Below, one piece after another: positions 7,207 through 16,550 of a stretch of 64,000 nt of DNA. How positions within the stretch are numbered: the first letter of the stretch is position 1; the number at the start of each line of letters is the position of its first letter. A program made the translations under genes and the position numbers. The stretch is from the NCBI GenBank assembly GCA_030697165.1, contig JAUYQQ010000001.1, forward strand, positions 124,001 through 188,000. The letters run 5' to 3'. The stretch is from Acidobacteriota bacterium. Lineage in GTDB: Bacteria > Acidobacteriota > Vicinamibacteria > Vicinamibacterales > UBA2999. Under the pieces are notes generated by a model. The model was not told the origin of the DNA, made no database searches, and saw only the letters and a list, made by a program, of their open reading frames with translations.

Positions 7207-9384
7207 TCAGCGACGAATGACGAAGACCGGCCGCCCGCCAATGGTCTTTTCGACGATCGTCGCGGCGGGAAACTCGGCTACGAACATCTGCGCGATCCGG
7301 GTGGTCAAGTCTTCGGTAATCACACAGTCCACTTCGCGGAAGTGCTGCCGGAAATACTCGAACTCCTGGTCCCACATCGCTGCGTTGAGGATCATCGTTG
7401 AACGGTTGAAGCGTTGGGGGGCCGGCGTCAGGTCGAGCATGAAGTAGATCAGCCCGGGGTCATTGGCGGGAAAGCTCTCCACGAGGGTGGGCCGCGCCCC
7501 CACCAGCTCACGAATACTGGTCGCTACCTCAAGGAACTCGCGCATGCTGACGCTGCCAGCAGCCAAAACGGGCTCATCGGTCAGAAAGGCGGTCGCTCTC
7601 TGAAACGGAATGCGCGTCTCGGGCCCCGGCGCGGCCGGAGGCGTATCCGCGAACCTGGGCGCCGCGAAGAACCTCTGCAGAGGCGCCGAAATCACGGATA
7701 CGTAGGTGTTTCGCAGCGTCAATCCGATGGGAAATACGTACCACAGTGAGGCGGCAAGAATCAGGCGGGCGGTCCACTGCACGGCGGAACCGCGAGCAAC
7801 CCACGTCGGCACGTCCCGGACCGCCAGCAACAGCACGAACGGCAGGGCCAGCATCGTGTTCTGGAGATGAGCCGCATCGCTTCGAAAGAGCGCGGTCATG
7901 TATGAGGCCGCAAGCGCGCTGAGGAACGCCAATACCCGGAGTTGCGCGGCGTCGAGACCTCGCCGCAGTTGGAGCCGTGACAGGTCGAAAATTGTAATCG
8001 TGCCAAGGGCAGCGATCACAAAGGGGGTCAGGTGAAACGTGCGCAACTGCGGGGTCGGCCCATCGCTCCACCAGGTATTGCTGAAGCCCATCGCGACCGC
8101 GCCCGACACGAGGAAGTAGTTCTGGATGAACTCGCCGGCGGCGCCGTGGACCAGGTAATAGAAGAGGATGGGGGTCCACATAAGGGCAAACCCGGCTGCC
8201 ATCTGGCCAAGGATTGCCACGAGGTCGGCAAGCGAGCAGTTCTCAGCAGCCCAGGCCATGGCAAGAAAAAGCGCGATGGCAATCAGCGTGGTGGATCCGC
8301 TTTCTTGAGAAATCCAGGCACAGACGCCCCAGCCGATGCCGGCGCCAAGGGCCGCCCAGGCCGGAAAGGGCCTGCTTCCCACCTGGCGAATCGCGAGCGG
8401 CAACAACGGCACAACCAGCAGGGGACCAAGGTAGCGCGCACTGTTCCCCCACCCCCACCAGCCATTGATGATGCCGTCCTCGCCGAACTGAAAGAACCCC
8501 AGCGGCGAATAGGCCACTCCCAGCACGGCCACGAGTGGGACGGCGAGAATTCCGAGGTGAAAATACGCCAGCAGCATGACAGCCGTGAACACCACTAGGT
8601 GAATCGCTACGGACGACTCACGAAAGCCGACGATGTCGAAGCGGCCAACCGCCTTCATGAACGTGTAGGTGAACAACTGAGAACCGGCGCCATATTGGGT
8701 CGAGGCCGGCCCGATGTACGGGAGGAACCCCTTGTCGATTGCCTGCAGGGCCCCGAGGTGTGCCTGTGCGTGGTGGTCGATCATGACGTGCCGCTGCTCG
8801 ACATGCCATGGGGGGCCGACAAAGAACCAGGCCACCAGAACGGCCACCATGAGTCCCACGATCGGGTGCCAGCGAGAGCGCCGGGCCTCGAGGGCCGGCG
8901 CCCCTGGCGGCTGACCGTCAGTGTGCAGGCGGCGAAAAACCAGGGGGAAGACGAGACAGGTCGCGAGGAACAGCAGGTACAGGCCCCCCAGCCATCGCTT
9001 GTTCAACAGGCCATACGACGACCACTGCTGGGCGTCGTAGCTGTTGCGCCACACGAGCAGCCAGAGGGCTACGGGCAACAACAGGATGGCGGCCTGCAGC
9101 GCAAGGGCGTAAGCCTTCGATGTTGCGTCCGCCGGAGACAACCCACGGCCGTCGACCGTATCAAGAGGCTTGGCCGCGGGGATCAGCGCCACGGAGACCA
9201 CCAAGGCCGCGACCACCCAGCCCACGAGCGTGTGGAGCGACACCGGCGGCGAGGCCGGCTGCAGCACTCGCTGGATCCCCAGCACCGCTAGCGCCAGCAC
9301 CGCGCTGCCGGCCGCGGTCTTCGGCATCAGCGCCCACGCGCCCTCCGCCGAGAGCGCGCGCAACCATGGCAGCGGAGGGAACAT
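7207..9384 (-). CDS. Large multi-pass membrane protein with C-terminal soluble domain
   Basis: The protein is 725 residues from the ATG at 9384, eight bases after the upstream stop. An in-frame extension to 9471 would overlap the previous gene and reads as low-quality sequence. The first 550 or so residues hold about a dozen hydrophobic segments, such as AVLALAVLGI and LPLVAVLGVAY. The last 150 or so are soluble and probably extracytoplasmic. A loop with HVMIDHHAQAHLGALQAIDKG follows one early segment. The overall plan resembles GT-C glycosyltransferases that use polyprenyl-phosphate sugars, but no catalytic signature is certain. It lies directly downstream of a GT2-methyltransferase gene, so an acceptor or donor link is possible. 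O-antigen-polymerase-like function is an alternative. Confidence 0.75.
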   Translation of the reverse strand: MFPPLPWLRALSAEGAWALMPKTAAGSAVLALAVLGIQRVLQPASPPVSLHTLVGWVVAALVVSVALIPAAKPLDTVDGRGLSPADATSKAYALALQAAILLLPVALWLLVWRNSYDAQQWSSYGLLNKRWLGGLYLLFLATCLVFPLVFRRLHTDGQPPGAPALEARRSRWHPIVGLMVAVLVAWFFVGPPWHVEQRHVMIDHHAQAHLGALQAIDKGFLPYIGPASTQYGAGSQLFTYTFMKAVGRFDIVGFRESSVAIHLVVFTAVMLLAYFHLGILAVPLVAVLGVAYSPLGFFQFGEDGIINGWWGWGNSARYLGPLLVVPLLPLAIRQVGSRPFPAWAALGAGIGWGVCAWISQESGSTTLIAIALFLAMAWAAENCSLADLVAILGQMAAGFALMWTPILFYYLVHGAAGEFIQNYFLVSGAVAMGFSNTWWSDGPTPQLRTFHLTPFVIAALGTITIFDLSRLQLRRGLDAAQLRVLAFLSALAASYMTALFRSDAAHLQNTMLALPFVLLLAVRDVPTWVARGSAVQWTARLILAASLWYVFPIGLTLRNTYVSVISAPLQRFFAAPRFADTPPAAPGPETRIPFQRATAFLTDEPVLAAGSVSMREFLEVATSIRELVGARPTLVESFPANDPGLIYFMLDLTPAPQRFNRSTMILNAAMWDQEFEYFRQHFREVDCVITEDLTTRIAQMFVAEFPAATIVEKTIGGRPVFVIRR

Positions 9385-9391
9385 GTGTTCG

Positions 9392-10651
9392 CTACTCTGG
9401 CTTTCGGGCGCGGATGATGATCTCGCCCCCGAGAATGTACTGGTGATCCTCGACCACGAGCCCGAGACCACGCAGGCGGCTGAAGAGCGTGGCGCGCGTG
9501 TAGTGCGTGATGTGTTCGTCCGCGTACCCGGTGGGCTTGGCCACGCTGTAGGCCCACTCGATCAAAGGCCATTGCCAGCCGCCGTAATCCACGGTTCCGA
9601 GCACCAGGACCCCTCCGGGCCGGAGGCACCGGACCAGTTCGTCAAAGATGGTGTCGTCCTCAGGGAGATGCTCGATCACCTGGCTTGAAATCACCACGTC
9701 AAAGGCCGCGGTCTTGAACGGCAATGCGAAAGTACTGCCGCACACCAGGAGCCGGCCCTCGGCTCGCAGGAATCGTAACTTCCTGCGCTGCGGGTCCATG
9801 CCGACAATCTGTGGAGAGCCGGTGAGGATCTGCGTCGAGCCGCATCCGGCATCAAGCACCTTCAGGGCGGTCCCTACATAGCCGCGAATGATCTGGTAGC
9901 GGCGCCTTTGCCAGTACCGCTGGAGCGGGATCTTGCTGAAGAACGCGCGGCTGTCGTAGTCGCAACTCTCGGTGCTGTTGCGAAGCCGCCACATCGCGCG
10001 GAAGGTCTTCAGGTAGTCCGCCCCGAGGCGCCAGAAGCGCTGGTCCGGCCGGCTGGATTCCGGCGCGTAGTGCATCGGAATCTCCCGGATCTTCAGGCCG
10101 TCGCAGTACCCCTTGATCAGGATCTCCTGCAGCACCGCGTACGACGACATCTCCAGCTTCTGCCCGGTCACCAGGCGCCGGTTGTACAAGCGATAGCCGC
10201 TCGACAGATCGTGGACGGGCAGGTCGAGCAGCACCTTGAACAGGCGATTCAGCCCTCGCGATAGCACCTGGCGGACCAGTCCCATGCGCGCGAAACCCTG
10301 GGGCACGTAGCGAGAGGCGATCACGATGTCGGCCTGTTCGCGCAGTCGGTATAGCCGGTTCAGCAACTCAAGGGGATGGGAACCGTCGCCGTCGAGCGTG
10401 ATCAGGTAGTCATCGGGCACCTGGTCGAGCGCAACCCGGATGGCTTCGCCGTAACCCAGTGGACGCCGGCCAATCACAACACAGCCAAGCCGCTCGGCCA
10501 CGCCGGGCGTGTCATCGGTGGAACCCCGGTCGATCACGTAGATCGTGGCCGGAATTCCAAAATGCCTCAGGACCCGCTGCACGACAGGCAGAAACGACTC
10601 GAGCCGCCTTGCCTCGTTCAGGGCGGGAACGACAACCGCGACGGTGCTCAC
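9392..10651 (-). CDS. Fusion: GT2 glycosyltransferase + SAM methyltransferase
   Basis: The protein is 419 residues. Residues about 1-215 form a GT2 domain of the DPM1/DPG-synthase type: AVVVPALNEA at the N-terminus, the DGDGS metal/nucleotide motif near 87-91, and SSGYRLY further on. Residues about 230-419 form a class I methyltransferase with VLDAGCGS at 265-272, VVISSQVIEHLPEDD and LRPGGVLVLGT. The GTG start at 10651 overlaps the upstream TGA (GTGA) and has GGGAGG four bases upstream. The GT2 part probably transfers a sugar to polyprenyl phosphate, and the methyltransferase may act on the same product. That functional pairing is inference from the fusion. Confidence 0.85.
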   Translation of the reverse strand: MSTVAVVVPALNEARRLESFLPVVQRVLRHFGIPATIYVIDRGSTDDTPGVAERLGCVVIGRRPLGYGEAIRVALDQVPDDYLITLDGDGSHPLELLNRLYRLREQADIVIASRYVPQGFARMGLVRQVLSRGLNRLFKVLLDLPVHDLSSGYRLYNRRLVTGQKLEMSSYAVLQEILIKGYCDGLKIREIPMHYAPESSRPDQRFWRLGADYLKTFRAMWRLRNSTESCDYDSRAFFSKIPLQRYWQRRRYQIIRGYVGTALKVLDAGCGSTQILTGSPQIVGMDPQRRKLRFLRAEGRLLVCGSTFALPFKTAAFDVVISSQVIEHLPEDDTIFDELVRCLRPGGVLVLGTVDYGGWQWPLIEWAYSVAKPTGYADEHITHYTRATLFSRLRGLGLVVEDHQYILGGEIIIRARKPE

Positions 10652-12705
10652 CGAGCCTCCCACTTGAATCGCTGATAGAGTCTGGACTCCCGCCATTGGG
10701 GATCGAGGGTGGCGTACAGAAACGGGAACGGCAGGTCGCCGGGCTTGTCAATCCTCGACACCTGCGACACGCAACCCGCAAGGCGGCGCGGTACCACGAT
10801 CCCGTCAAAGTGAATCCACTGGTGGCCGTACTCATAGAACGCCGGCGCCAGCACCCTGGCCGTATCCCCGGGGGCCGGCGTCACGACCTTGAAGTCACGA
10901 TCGAACTGCTTGTCGGTGGAGTTGTTCACACCGGTGTATTTCAGGCGCAAGGGAACCGGCTGGTTCGCCTCGCAGTCGCCTCCCCGCAGTTCCACGACCA
11001 GGTACTCCATCCGCACATCGCGATCGCCCTCGGCCGGTCCCGGCGTGAGCCGCTCGCCCAGCCTGTCGTCTTGGAGCAGCACATCGAACTCACCCGCCGG
11101 AGACGCGACTGGGTTGAGAACCGATTTCGGGGCGGTGAGTGTCGAATCGATCATGGCCGTCACGTGGCCGGTTTGGTAGCTCCTCAAGAGCCACAGGGCC
11201 GCTGCCAGCACGACTGCACTCACCACGACAAAGCCCGCGGCATTCACCGCCCCGCGCTTGATCGCGGTCACAGGAGGCCATTCGCTGCGCGGTCGGCGAA
11301 TGACCAACACGACCAGCGTGCAGGCGGACTGCAGCAGGAACAGCAGCGCCATGATCGGGAACACGTCCAAGTGGAACGAATGCCTCCGGAAGTACTGAAG
11401 CACTGCGTAGCCGCAAAAATACAACACCGCTGCCAGCGCGAGCGTGGCGAGGCGCAGATCCACTGCCGCGAGCAGGACCAGGGCAGCGGCCATGATCCAA
11501 AGGCCGTAATCGGTCAATGGGCCCAGCACCGCCGCCCGTGTCCTGGCAATCGCCTGCAAGGTTGGCGGTTCCTTGAAAGCCGGCAGGTTGCGGGACCAGA
11601 CAATGCCTTCGGCAGTGAACGGAAACCGGACCGACTGCAGGACGGCGCCATAGGTGCGCGTGAGCATGTCCGCGGGAAACTGCTGGCCGATGTCGACGGC
11701 GAGCTTCACCCCAGCGGCGTCGTACTCTTTCCCACCAAACGGCATCGGCCCAAGGTCGCGATCGCGGACCCGCGCCTGGGCGGCAATCAAGGTGTAGGCG
11801 TAGCCGTCTGAGTAAAGTTCGCCAACGTCATAGGCCGGATTCACCAGGCCCAGGTGATCCGAGAACTGCGACGTGAATCCCAGCAGCACGTGGTGACCGA
11901 TGCTCGAGCCACCCGAGATACTGGTGAGAATCGGCAACCCTGAGACCACGAAGGCACCGAGGAAAATCGCCACGGCCGCCAAGCGGTTGACGATCCCGCC
12001 CTCGGCCTTGGCCCAACGCACCAGGGCCAGCAGGCTCAGCCCGACGAACGGGGCGAAAACCAGCAGGTCGATTCGACAGCCGATGCCGATCCCCATCAGG
12101 ACACCGGCAATCGCCGCGCCCGACCAAGCTTGTCGCTTCGTCCGCTCGCGCAGGCACACCCAGAGGACGACCGCCAGCAACGCCAGGAACGGCGCTTCCT
12201 TGATGTAGTCCCGGTATCCGGTCAGTTCGGTGAGCTTCACCGAGCAGGTCAGCATGATCGCGCCGGCAATGGCGAGCGGCCAACTGCAGAACAGGCGCAA
12301 CAGCACGTAGGTCAGGATCGATGACACACCGTAGACCACGGACAGGTGCCAGTGGAGTGCTGACCAGTCGGTGCCGCGGAGCTTGAGCGACAGGGCGACG
12401 GCGTAGACGCCGTAGCGGGTGCCACTGGCAAATGGGCTGGCAGGCACCGTGACCAGCCCCGGCGGAAGGGCGCCACAGTCAAACGCGAACCGGGTGTTGG
12501 CGGCAAACGCCTGCAGCTCCGGGACCACCTGCGCAGGCTGAGAGAACCCGTGCCCACACGCGATCATCGTGGCGGGAACGATTGTCCAGTCGAAGTAGTA
12601 GTTGAGGCCGGTGGAGGTTCGCACGAACTGCGCGGCGGCCATGGCACCAACCACGAAAGCCAGGATGGCCAGGCCGCAATCGATGAGGAAGGTCCGTTTC
12701 GTCAT
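10648..12705 (-). CDS. Large membrane protein, GT-C-like, with C-terminal beta-rich tail
   Basis: The 685-residue protein starts MTKRTFLIDCGLAILAFVVG, a basic end plus a membrane helix. About 10-12 hydrophobic segments run to around residue 515, followed by about 170 residues without membrane segments that look beta-rich and probably extracytoplasmic. The architecture matches GT-C-type integral glycosyltransferases, but no diagnostic motif was found. The ATG at 12705 overlaps the TGA of the upstream AsnB gene (ATGA). The same plan, membrane core plus beta-rich tail, occurs in the gene at 16551-18425, so the two may be related in role. Confidence is high that it is a gene and low about its function. 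Confidence 0.75.
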   Translation of the reverse strand: MTKRTFLIDCGLAILAFVVGAMAAAQFVRTSTGLNYYFDWTIVPATMIACGHGFSQPAQVVPELQAFAANTRFAFDCGALPPGLVTVPASPFASGTRYGVYAVALSLKLRGTDWSALHWHLSVVYGVSSILTYVLLRLFCSWPLAIAGAIMLTCSVKLTELTGYRDYIKEAPFLALLAVVLWVCLRERTKRQAWSGAAIAGVLMGIGIGCRIDLLVFAPFVGLSLLALVRWAKAEGGIVNRLAAVAIFLGAFVVSGLPILTSISGGSSIGHHVLLGFTSQFSDHLGLVNPAYDVGELYSDGYAYTLIAAQARVRDRDLGPMPFGGKEYDAAGVKLAVDIGQQFPADMLTRTYGAVLQSVRFPFTAEGIVWSRNLPAFKEPPTLQAIARTRAAVLGPLTDYGLWIMAAALVLLAAVDLRLATLALAAVLYFCGYAVLQYFRRHSFHLDVFPIMALLFLLQSACTLVVLVIRRPRSEWPPVTAIKRGAVNAAGFVVVSAVVLAAALWLLRSYQTGHVTAMIDSTLTAPKSVLNPVASPAGEFDVLLQDDRLGERLTPGPAEGDRDVRMEYLVVELRGGDCEANQPVPLRLKYTGVNNSTDKQFDRDFKVVTPAPGDTARVLAPAFYEYGHQWIHFDGIVVPRRLAGCVSQVSRIDKPGDLPFPFLYATLDPQWRESRLYQRFKWEAR
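10656..10661 (-). promoter_or_regulatory. Ribosome binding site that fixes a GTG start
   Basis: GGGAGG lies four bases before the GTG at 10651 and inside the end of the preceding membrane-protein gene. It decides the start of the GT2-methyltransferase fusion and shows that translation can re-initiate at the GTGA overlap. Confidence 0.6.
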
Positions 12706-14609
12706 CGCAGATTGCTCGCAAGCGATGGCCGATCGATGAACTCCCGGCTCCAGAGCTCAAAGCACATCAGGCCCCAGACCGCGCGGCCGTAGTCTTCGTT
12801 CTTGCCGACCAGCGATTCCAATTCCACGTTGTCGAAGATGCCGCGTTGCCGGGTTCTGGCGCCGAGCAGGGTGTCGTGGATGAAATCCCGCACGCGGCCG
12901 CCTTTGGCCCATTCAGTCAGAGGCACCGGGAACCCCATCTTGTCCGTTCGCGCGGCGATTGGCGCCGGCACGATGCCGTCGAGCACTTCCCGGAATACGT
13001 GCTTCAACCGGCCGCCTTTGAACTTGACTTTCGGCGGCATCGCGCCGACGAGTTCGACGATGCGGTGATCGAGCAACGGCACCCGCGATTCGAGCGACAC
13101 GGCCATGCTGGTGCGGTCTTCCACCTGCAGCAGCGCCGGCAGCAGGGTCTTCATGTCGAACCGGCTCATCTTGTTGATGAGCGCGTGGCAATTGGGATGA
13201 TTGAAGAGTTCCCGGAACGCCTCATAAGGGCTGTAGCCGCCCGCCTGCTGCCAGACATCCTGCGAGATCAACGGGCGCACGCCGGCGCTGCGGTCGATCA
13301 GGTCGAAATACCGGCGATCGGGCTCATCGAACAGGTCCTTCGCCCAGAACCGCTTCAACAGCGGCTCGTAGCCTCGCAGCTGCGGCAGGTTGGGGAGAAT
13401 CGACTCGAAGGTGACGACATACTTCTCGTCTTCCTGCGAGCCGTGGATGCCGCCCTTGATGCACGCCTCCAGGTAGGCGATCAGATAGCGGGTATACCCA
13501 CCGAAGATCTCGTCTCCCCCCTGCCCGCCAAGCACCACTTTGACGTGCTCGCTGGCCAGCTTCGAGACGAAGTACTGCGGAAACAGGCCGGGCCCGGCCG
13601 CGGGCTCGTCCATGTGGTAGATGAGGGTCGGCAAGGTGTCCACGAACTGGTCCGCCGTCGCAAACACTTCATGCTGAATCGTATGCGCAAAGTCTGAGGC
13701 AATGCGCGCGTAGCCCGTTTCGTCGTAGCCCGTTTCGCGAAAACCGCCGCTGAACGTGTGAATCTGCGCGCTGGAGAGCGAACTTGCCAGGCAGGTGACC
13801 GCCGTCGAGTCCAGGCCGCCACTGAGATGCGCTCCAACGGGTACGTCCGCCCGGAGTTGGAGTCGAACGGCGTCCTTGAGCAGGTGTGCCAGCTGCTCGA
13901 CATGCTCGGCCTCGTGCGTGCGATCCACCGTGAAGTCGATCTCCCAGTACGGCCGCGTCGTGAGCCCGCCGGGCCCGACGTGCAGGACGTGGCCGGGCTC
14001 GAGCTTGTGCACGCCTTGGAACAGCGTCTTGGACCCAAGACAGAACTGGAACGTAAGGTAGTCAGACAGGGCCTCGGCATCGAGGACCGCACGCACATGC
14101 GGGGTCGCGAGCAAGGCCTTGATCTCGGAGGCGAAGACGAACGTGCCGTTCTGCAGCGCGTAGTAGAAGGGCTTGATGCCGAAGCGATCGCGGGCGGCGA
14201 ACAGGGTCCGTTCGACGCGATCCCAAATGGCGAACGCGAACATGCCATTCAGCTGCGTGACGCACGACTCCCCCATCTCTTCGTAGAGGTGGAGGATGAC
14301 CTCGGTATCGGACTGCGAGCGAAACTGGTGGCCGGCCGCGACCAACCGCTCCCGCAACTCGAGGTAATTGTAGATCTCGCCGTTGAAGACAATCCAGTAG
14401 CGGCTGTCTTCATTGGTCATGGGCTGATGCCCGGCCGGTGACAGGTCGATGATGCTCAGCCTCAGGTGGCCGAGACCGATGTTGCCTTCGACGTATTCAC
14501 CACGGTCGTCGGGACCCCGATGCTGAAGGGCGTTCGCCATCCCGCGAACCTCGTCGGCCTGGACCGGCCGATCTCGCTCGAGGTGAAACACGCCACAAAT
14601 GCCGCACAT
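12702..14609 (-). CDS. asnB: AsnB-type glutamine-dependent amidotransferase (paralogue 1)
   Basis: The protein is 635 residues from the ATG at 14609. MCGICG gives the class II glutaminase nucleophile Cys2. HRGPDDRG (about 30-37), LSIIDLSPAGHQP and FNGEIYNY complete the glutaminase site. The synthetase domain has the PP-loop SGGLDS at 263-268 for ATP. All catalytic hallmarks of asparagine synthetase B are present. In polysaccharide loci, homologues such as WbpS amidate uronic acids to uronamides, a more likely role here than asparagine synthesis because four copies lie in one locus. It is followed with a 4-base overlap by a membrane protein and preceded by a GT2 gene. Confidence 0.92.
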   Translation of the reverse strand: MCGICGVFHLERDRPVQADEVRGMANALQHRGPDDRGEYVEGNIGLGHLRLSIIDLSPAGHQPMTNEDSRYWIVFNGEIYNYLELRERLVAAGHQFRSQSDTEVILHLYEEMGESCVTQLNGMFAFAIWDRVERTLFAARDRFGIKPFYYALQNGTFVFASEIKALLATPHVRAVLDAEALSDYLTFQFCLGSKTLFQGVHKLEPGHVLHVGPGGLTTRPYWEIDFTVDRTHEAEHVEQLAHLLKDAVRLQLRADVPVGAHLSGGLDSTAVTCLASSLSSAQIHTFSGGFRETGYDETGYARIASDFAHTIQHEVFATADQFVDTLPTLIYHMDEPAAGPGLFPQYFVSKLASEHVKVVLGGQGGDEIFGGYTRYLIAYLEACIKGGIHGSQEDEKYVVTFESILPNLPQLRGYEPLLKRFWAKDLFDEPDRRYFDLIDRSAGVRPLISQDVWQQAGGYSPYEAFRELFNHPNCHALINKMSRFDMKTLLPALLQVEDRTSMAVSLESRVPLLDHRIVELVGAMPPKVKFKGGRLKHVFREVLDGIVPAPIAARTDKMGFPVPLTEWAKGGRVRDFIHDTLLGARTRQRGIFDNVELESLVGKNEDYGRAVWGLMCFELWSREFIDRPSLASNLR

Positions 14610-14623
14610 GAGAAGGACTCCGG

Positions 14624-15484
14624 TTAGAAGCTGACCCGGCTGGCTGACCGCCGTCGGATCGCACTCAACTGATAACGCTCCACGGCGGCGTCGGGATTGG
14701 CGCGGTAAAGGGCGGCCAGGCCCTGGTACTGTCCGCGCCAGCCGCCGAATGGCCAATGATAGAGGAACGCCATCAACAAGTATCCAATCGTCGTCAGGCT
14801 CGAGACCATCTTGCTCGGCCCCTCCTTCATGTCATACCGGAGCATGAACGGGACCTCGGCGAACCTGCAGCCCAGGATGTGCAGCTTGACGATAATCTCG
14901 AGCGTCGAGGTGAAACCAAGGCCGCGCAACTGGATGAAATTGTTGCCGAAGATCTTCACCGCGTCCTGGATCACGCGTCCACGGTAACCACGGTAGCCAC
15001 AGGAATAGTCGCGCACGTTGGGAATGCGGAACATGGTCTGCATGAATAAGTTGGCGCAGCGGCTGATGAAGGCGCGATAGCCGTCGACGCCCTTCTGTCC
15101 CCCGCCGGGCTGAAAACGCGAGGTGTTCACCACGTCAAAGCCCTGGCCCAGCTTCGCGACGATGGCCGTGACGTACTCGGGACCATGGGTGTCGTCGCCT
15201 TCGACGCGGACGATGATGTCGTCGGCGGCGCACCGCGCCGCGGCAAACTCGAAGCCATCGCGTTCCGTCTCACCCAGGCCCCGGTTGATGGGATGCGTCA
15301 CCACGTCCATCGGCAGCCGCGTCGCGAAGTCGGCGAGGATCGACGCCGTGGCGTCGATGCTGCCGTCGTTGACGGCGACCAGCCGGTAGGCGATGCCGTC
15401 CGCGCGCAGGCGTTCGTCCAGTTTCGGCAGCAACTTTGGCAACGATGACTCTTCGTTGAAGGCGGGGAGAACAATCCAGATCAT
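14624..15484 (-). CDS. GT2 glycosyltransferase, dolichyl-phosphate-mannose-synthase-like
   Basis: The 286-residue protein begins MIWIVLPAFNEE, the first GT2 strand and the conserved N-E. VNDGSIDAT and the acidic VEGDDTHGP stretch near 94-102 provide nucleotide-sugar and metal binding. SCGYRGYR matches the later conserved region of DPM1-like enzymes. The C-terminal hydrophobic stretch (IGYLLMAFLYHWPFGGW) may lie on the membrane. Such enzymes make polyprenyl-phosphate sugars used by GT-C enzymes, which fits the many GT-C-like proteins here. The gaps of 14-15 bases to both neighbours suggest the same transcript. Confidence 0.85.
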   Translation of the reverse strand: MIWIVLPAFNEESSLPKLLPKLDERLRADGIAYRLVAVNDGSIDATASILADFATRLPMDVVTHPINRGLGETERDGFEFAAARCAADDIIVRVEGDDTHGPEYVTAIVAKLGQGFDVVNTSRFQPGGGQKGVDGYRAFISRCANLFMQTMFRIPNVRDYSCGYRGYRGRVIQDAVKIFGNNFIQLRGLGFTSTLEIIVKLHILGCRFAEVPFMLRYDMKEGPSKMVSSLTTIGYLLMAFLYHWPFGGWRGQYQGLAALYRANPDAAVERYQLSAIRRRSASRVSF

Positions 15485-15499
15485 GGCAAGGCGCTCAGT

Positions 15500-16549
15500 T
15501 CACTGACACAGGATACGGACAATGCGTTCGGAGGCCTGACCGCCCCCGTACAGCGGAGGGTGCAGAGCCGGTGGCGCAAACGACGTGGCGGCGCGGATGA
15601 TCCGTTCGCGATCGGCGCCGACGAGGATATTCCAACCGGCATCCACCGTTTCCACCCACTCGGTCTCGTCGCGCAGGGTCACACAGGGAATGCCCAGCCA
15701 GTAGGCTTCCTTTTGCAGGCCGCCGGAGTCGGTGAGGACGAGCCGGGCGTGTTGCGTCAGTTGCAGCATGTCGAGGTAGCCGAGTGGGTCGATTACGGCG
15801 ATGTGCGATTCCAGGCGCGCGTCAATTCGGTCGAGACACCCCTTGGTGCGGGGATGCAGGGGCAGAACCACGGGTTCCTCAAGGGCGTTGAGCGCGCCGA
15901 CAATGTCCGTCAGTCGCACGGCATCGTCCGTGTTCTCGGCACGATGGAGCGTCGCCAGCAGGTAATTCGCGGGAGTAAGTCGCAGCCGGGACAGGATGGT
16001 GGACCGCTCGCGGGCGCGCGCCGAGAGTGGCGCCAGCGCGTCGGCCATCACATCACCGACCTCGTGCACGCCTTTGGTGATGCCTTCGGCGCGCAGGTGC
16101 GCCACAGCCACCGCGCTCGGGCAAAACAGCAGGTCGGACACGTGGTCGGCAACGACGCGGTTGATTTCCTCCGGCATGCGGCGGTTGAAGCTGCGAAGCC
16201 CCGCTTCGATGTGCGCCACCGGCAGGTTGAGCTTGACGGCCGCCAGGGCGCCGGCAAGCGTGGAGTTCGTATCTCCGTAGACCAGCACCCAGTCAGGAGC
16301 GGCTGAGACAAAGATCGGTTCAAGCGCCGCGAGCATGGCCCCCGTTTGCGCACCATGAGGCCCTGAGCCAATGGCCAGGTCGAAATCGGGTTTCGGCAGC
16401 GCGAGCTCGTCAAAGAACACGGCCGACATGTTCGCGTCGTAGTGCTGACCGGTATGCACCACGACGTGGTCGTGCGCTTCGAGAGCCTTGGCGACGGCGG
16501 CCACCTTGATGAACTGCGGGCGGGCGCCGACGACTGACACGACCCTCAC
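15500..16549 (-). CDS. wecB: UDP-N-acetylglucosamine 2-epimerase family (WecB/WbpI/WlbD type)
   Basis: The 349-residue protein has every signature of the family: GARPQFIK at the N-terminus, GDTNSTLAG, HIEAGLRS followed by MPEEINR, TLHRAEN, and TDSGGLQKEA in the UDP-binding C-terminal half. The enzyme inverts C2 of a UDP-GlcNAc-type sugar to give a ManNAc-type sugar. Because WlbA and WlbB homologues are encoded at 34778-36293, the substrate may be UDP-2,3-diacetamido-glucuronate, as for WbpI/WlbD, rather than UDP-GlcNAc. Sequence alone does not separate these. The start is GTG, one base after the stop of the upstream membrane-protein gene. Confidence 0.92.
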   Translation of the reverse strand: MRVVSVVGARPQFIKVAAVAKALEAHDHVVVHTGQHYDANMSAVFFDELALPKPDFDLAIGSGPHGAQTGAMLAALEPIFVSAAPDWVLVYGDTNSTLAGALAAVKLNLPVAHIEAGLRSFNRRMPEEINRVVADHVSDLLFCPSAVAVAHLRAEGITKGVHEVGDVMADALAPLSARARERSTILSRLRLTPANYLLATLHRAENTDDAVRLTDIVGALNALEEPVVLPLHPRTKGCLDRIDARLESHIAVIDPLGYLDMLQLTQHARLVLTDSGGLQKEAYWLGIPCVTLRDETEWVETVDAGWNILVGADRERIIRAATSFAPPALHPPLYGGGQASERIVRILCQ

Positions 16550-16550
16550 G

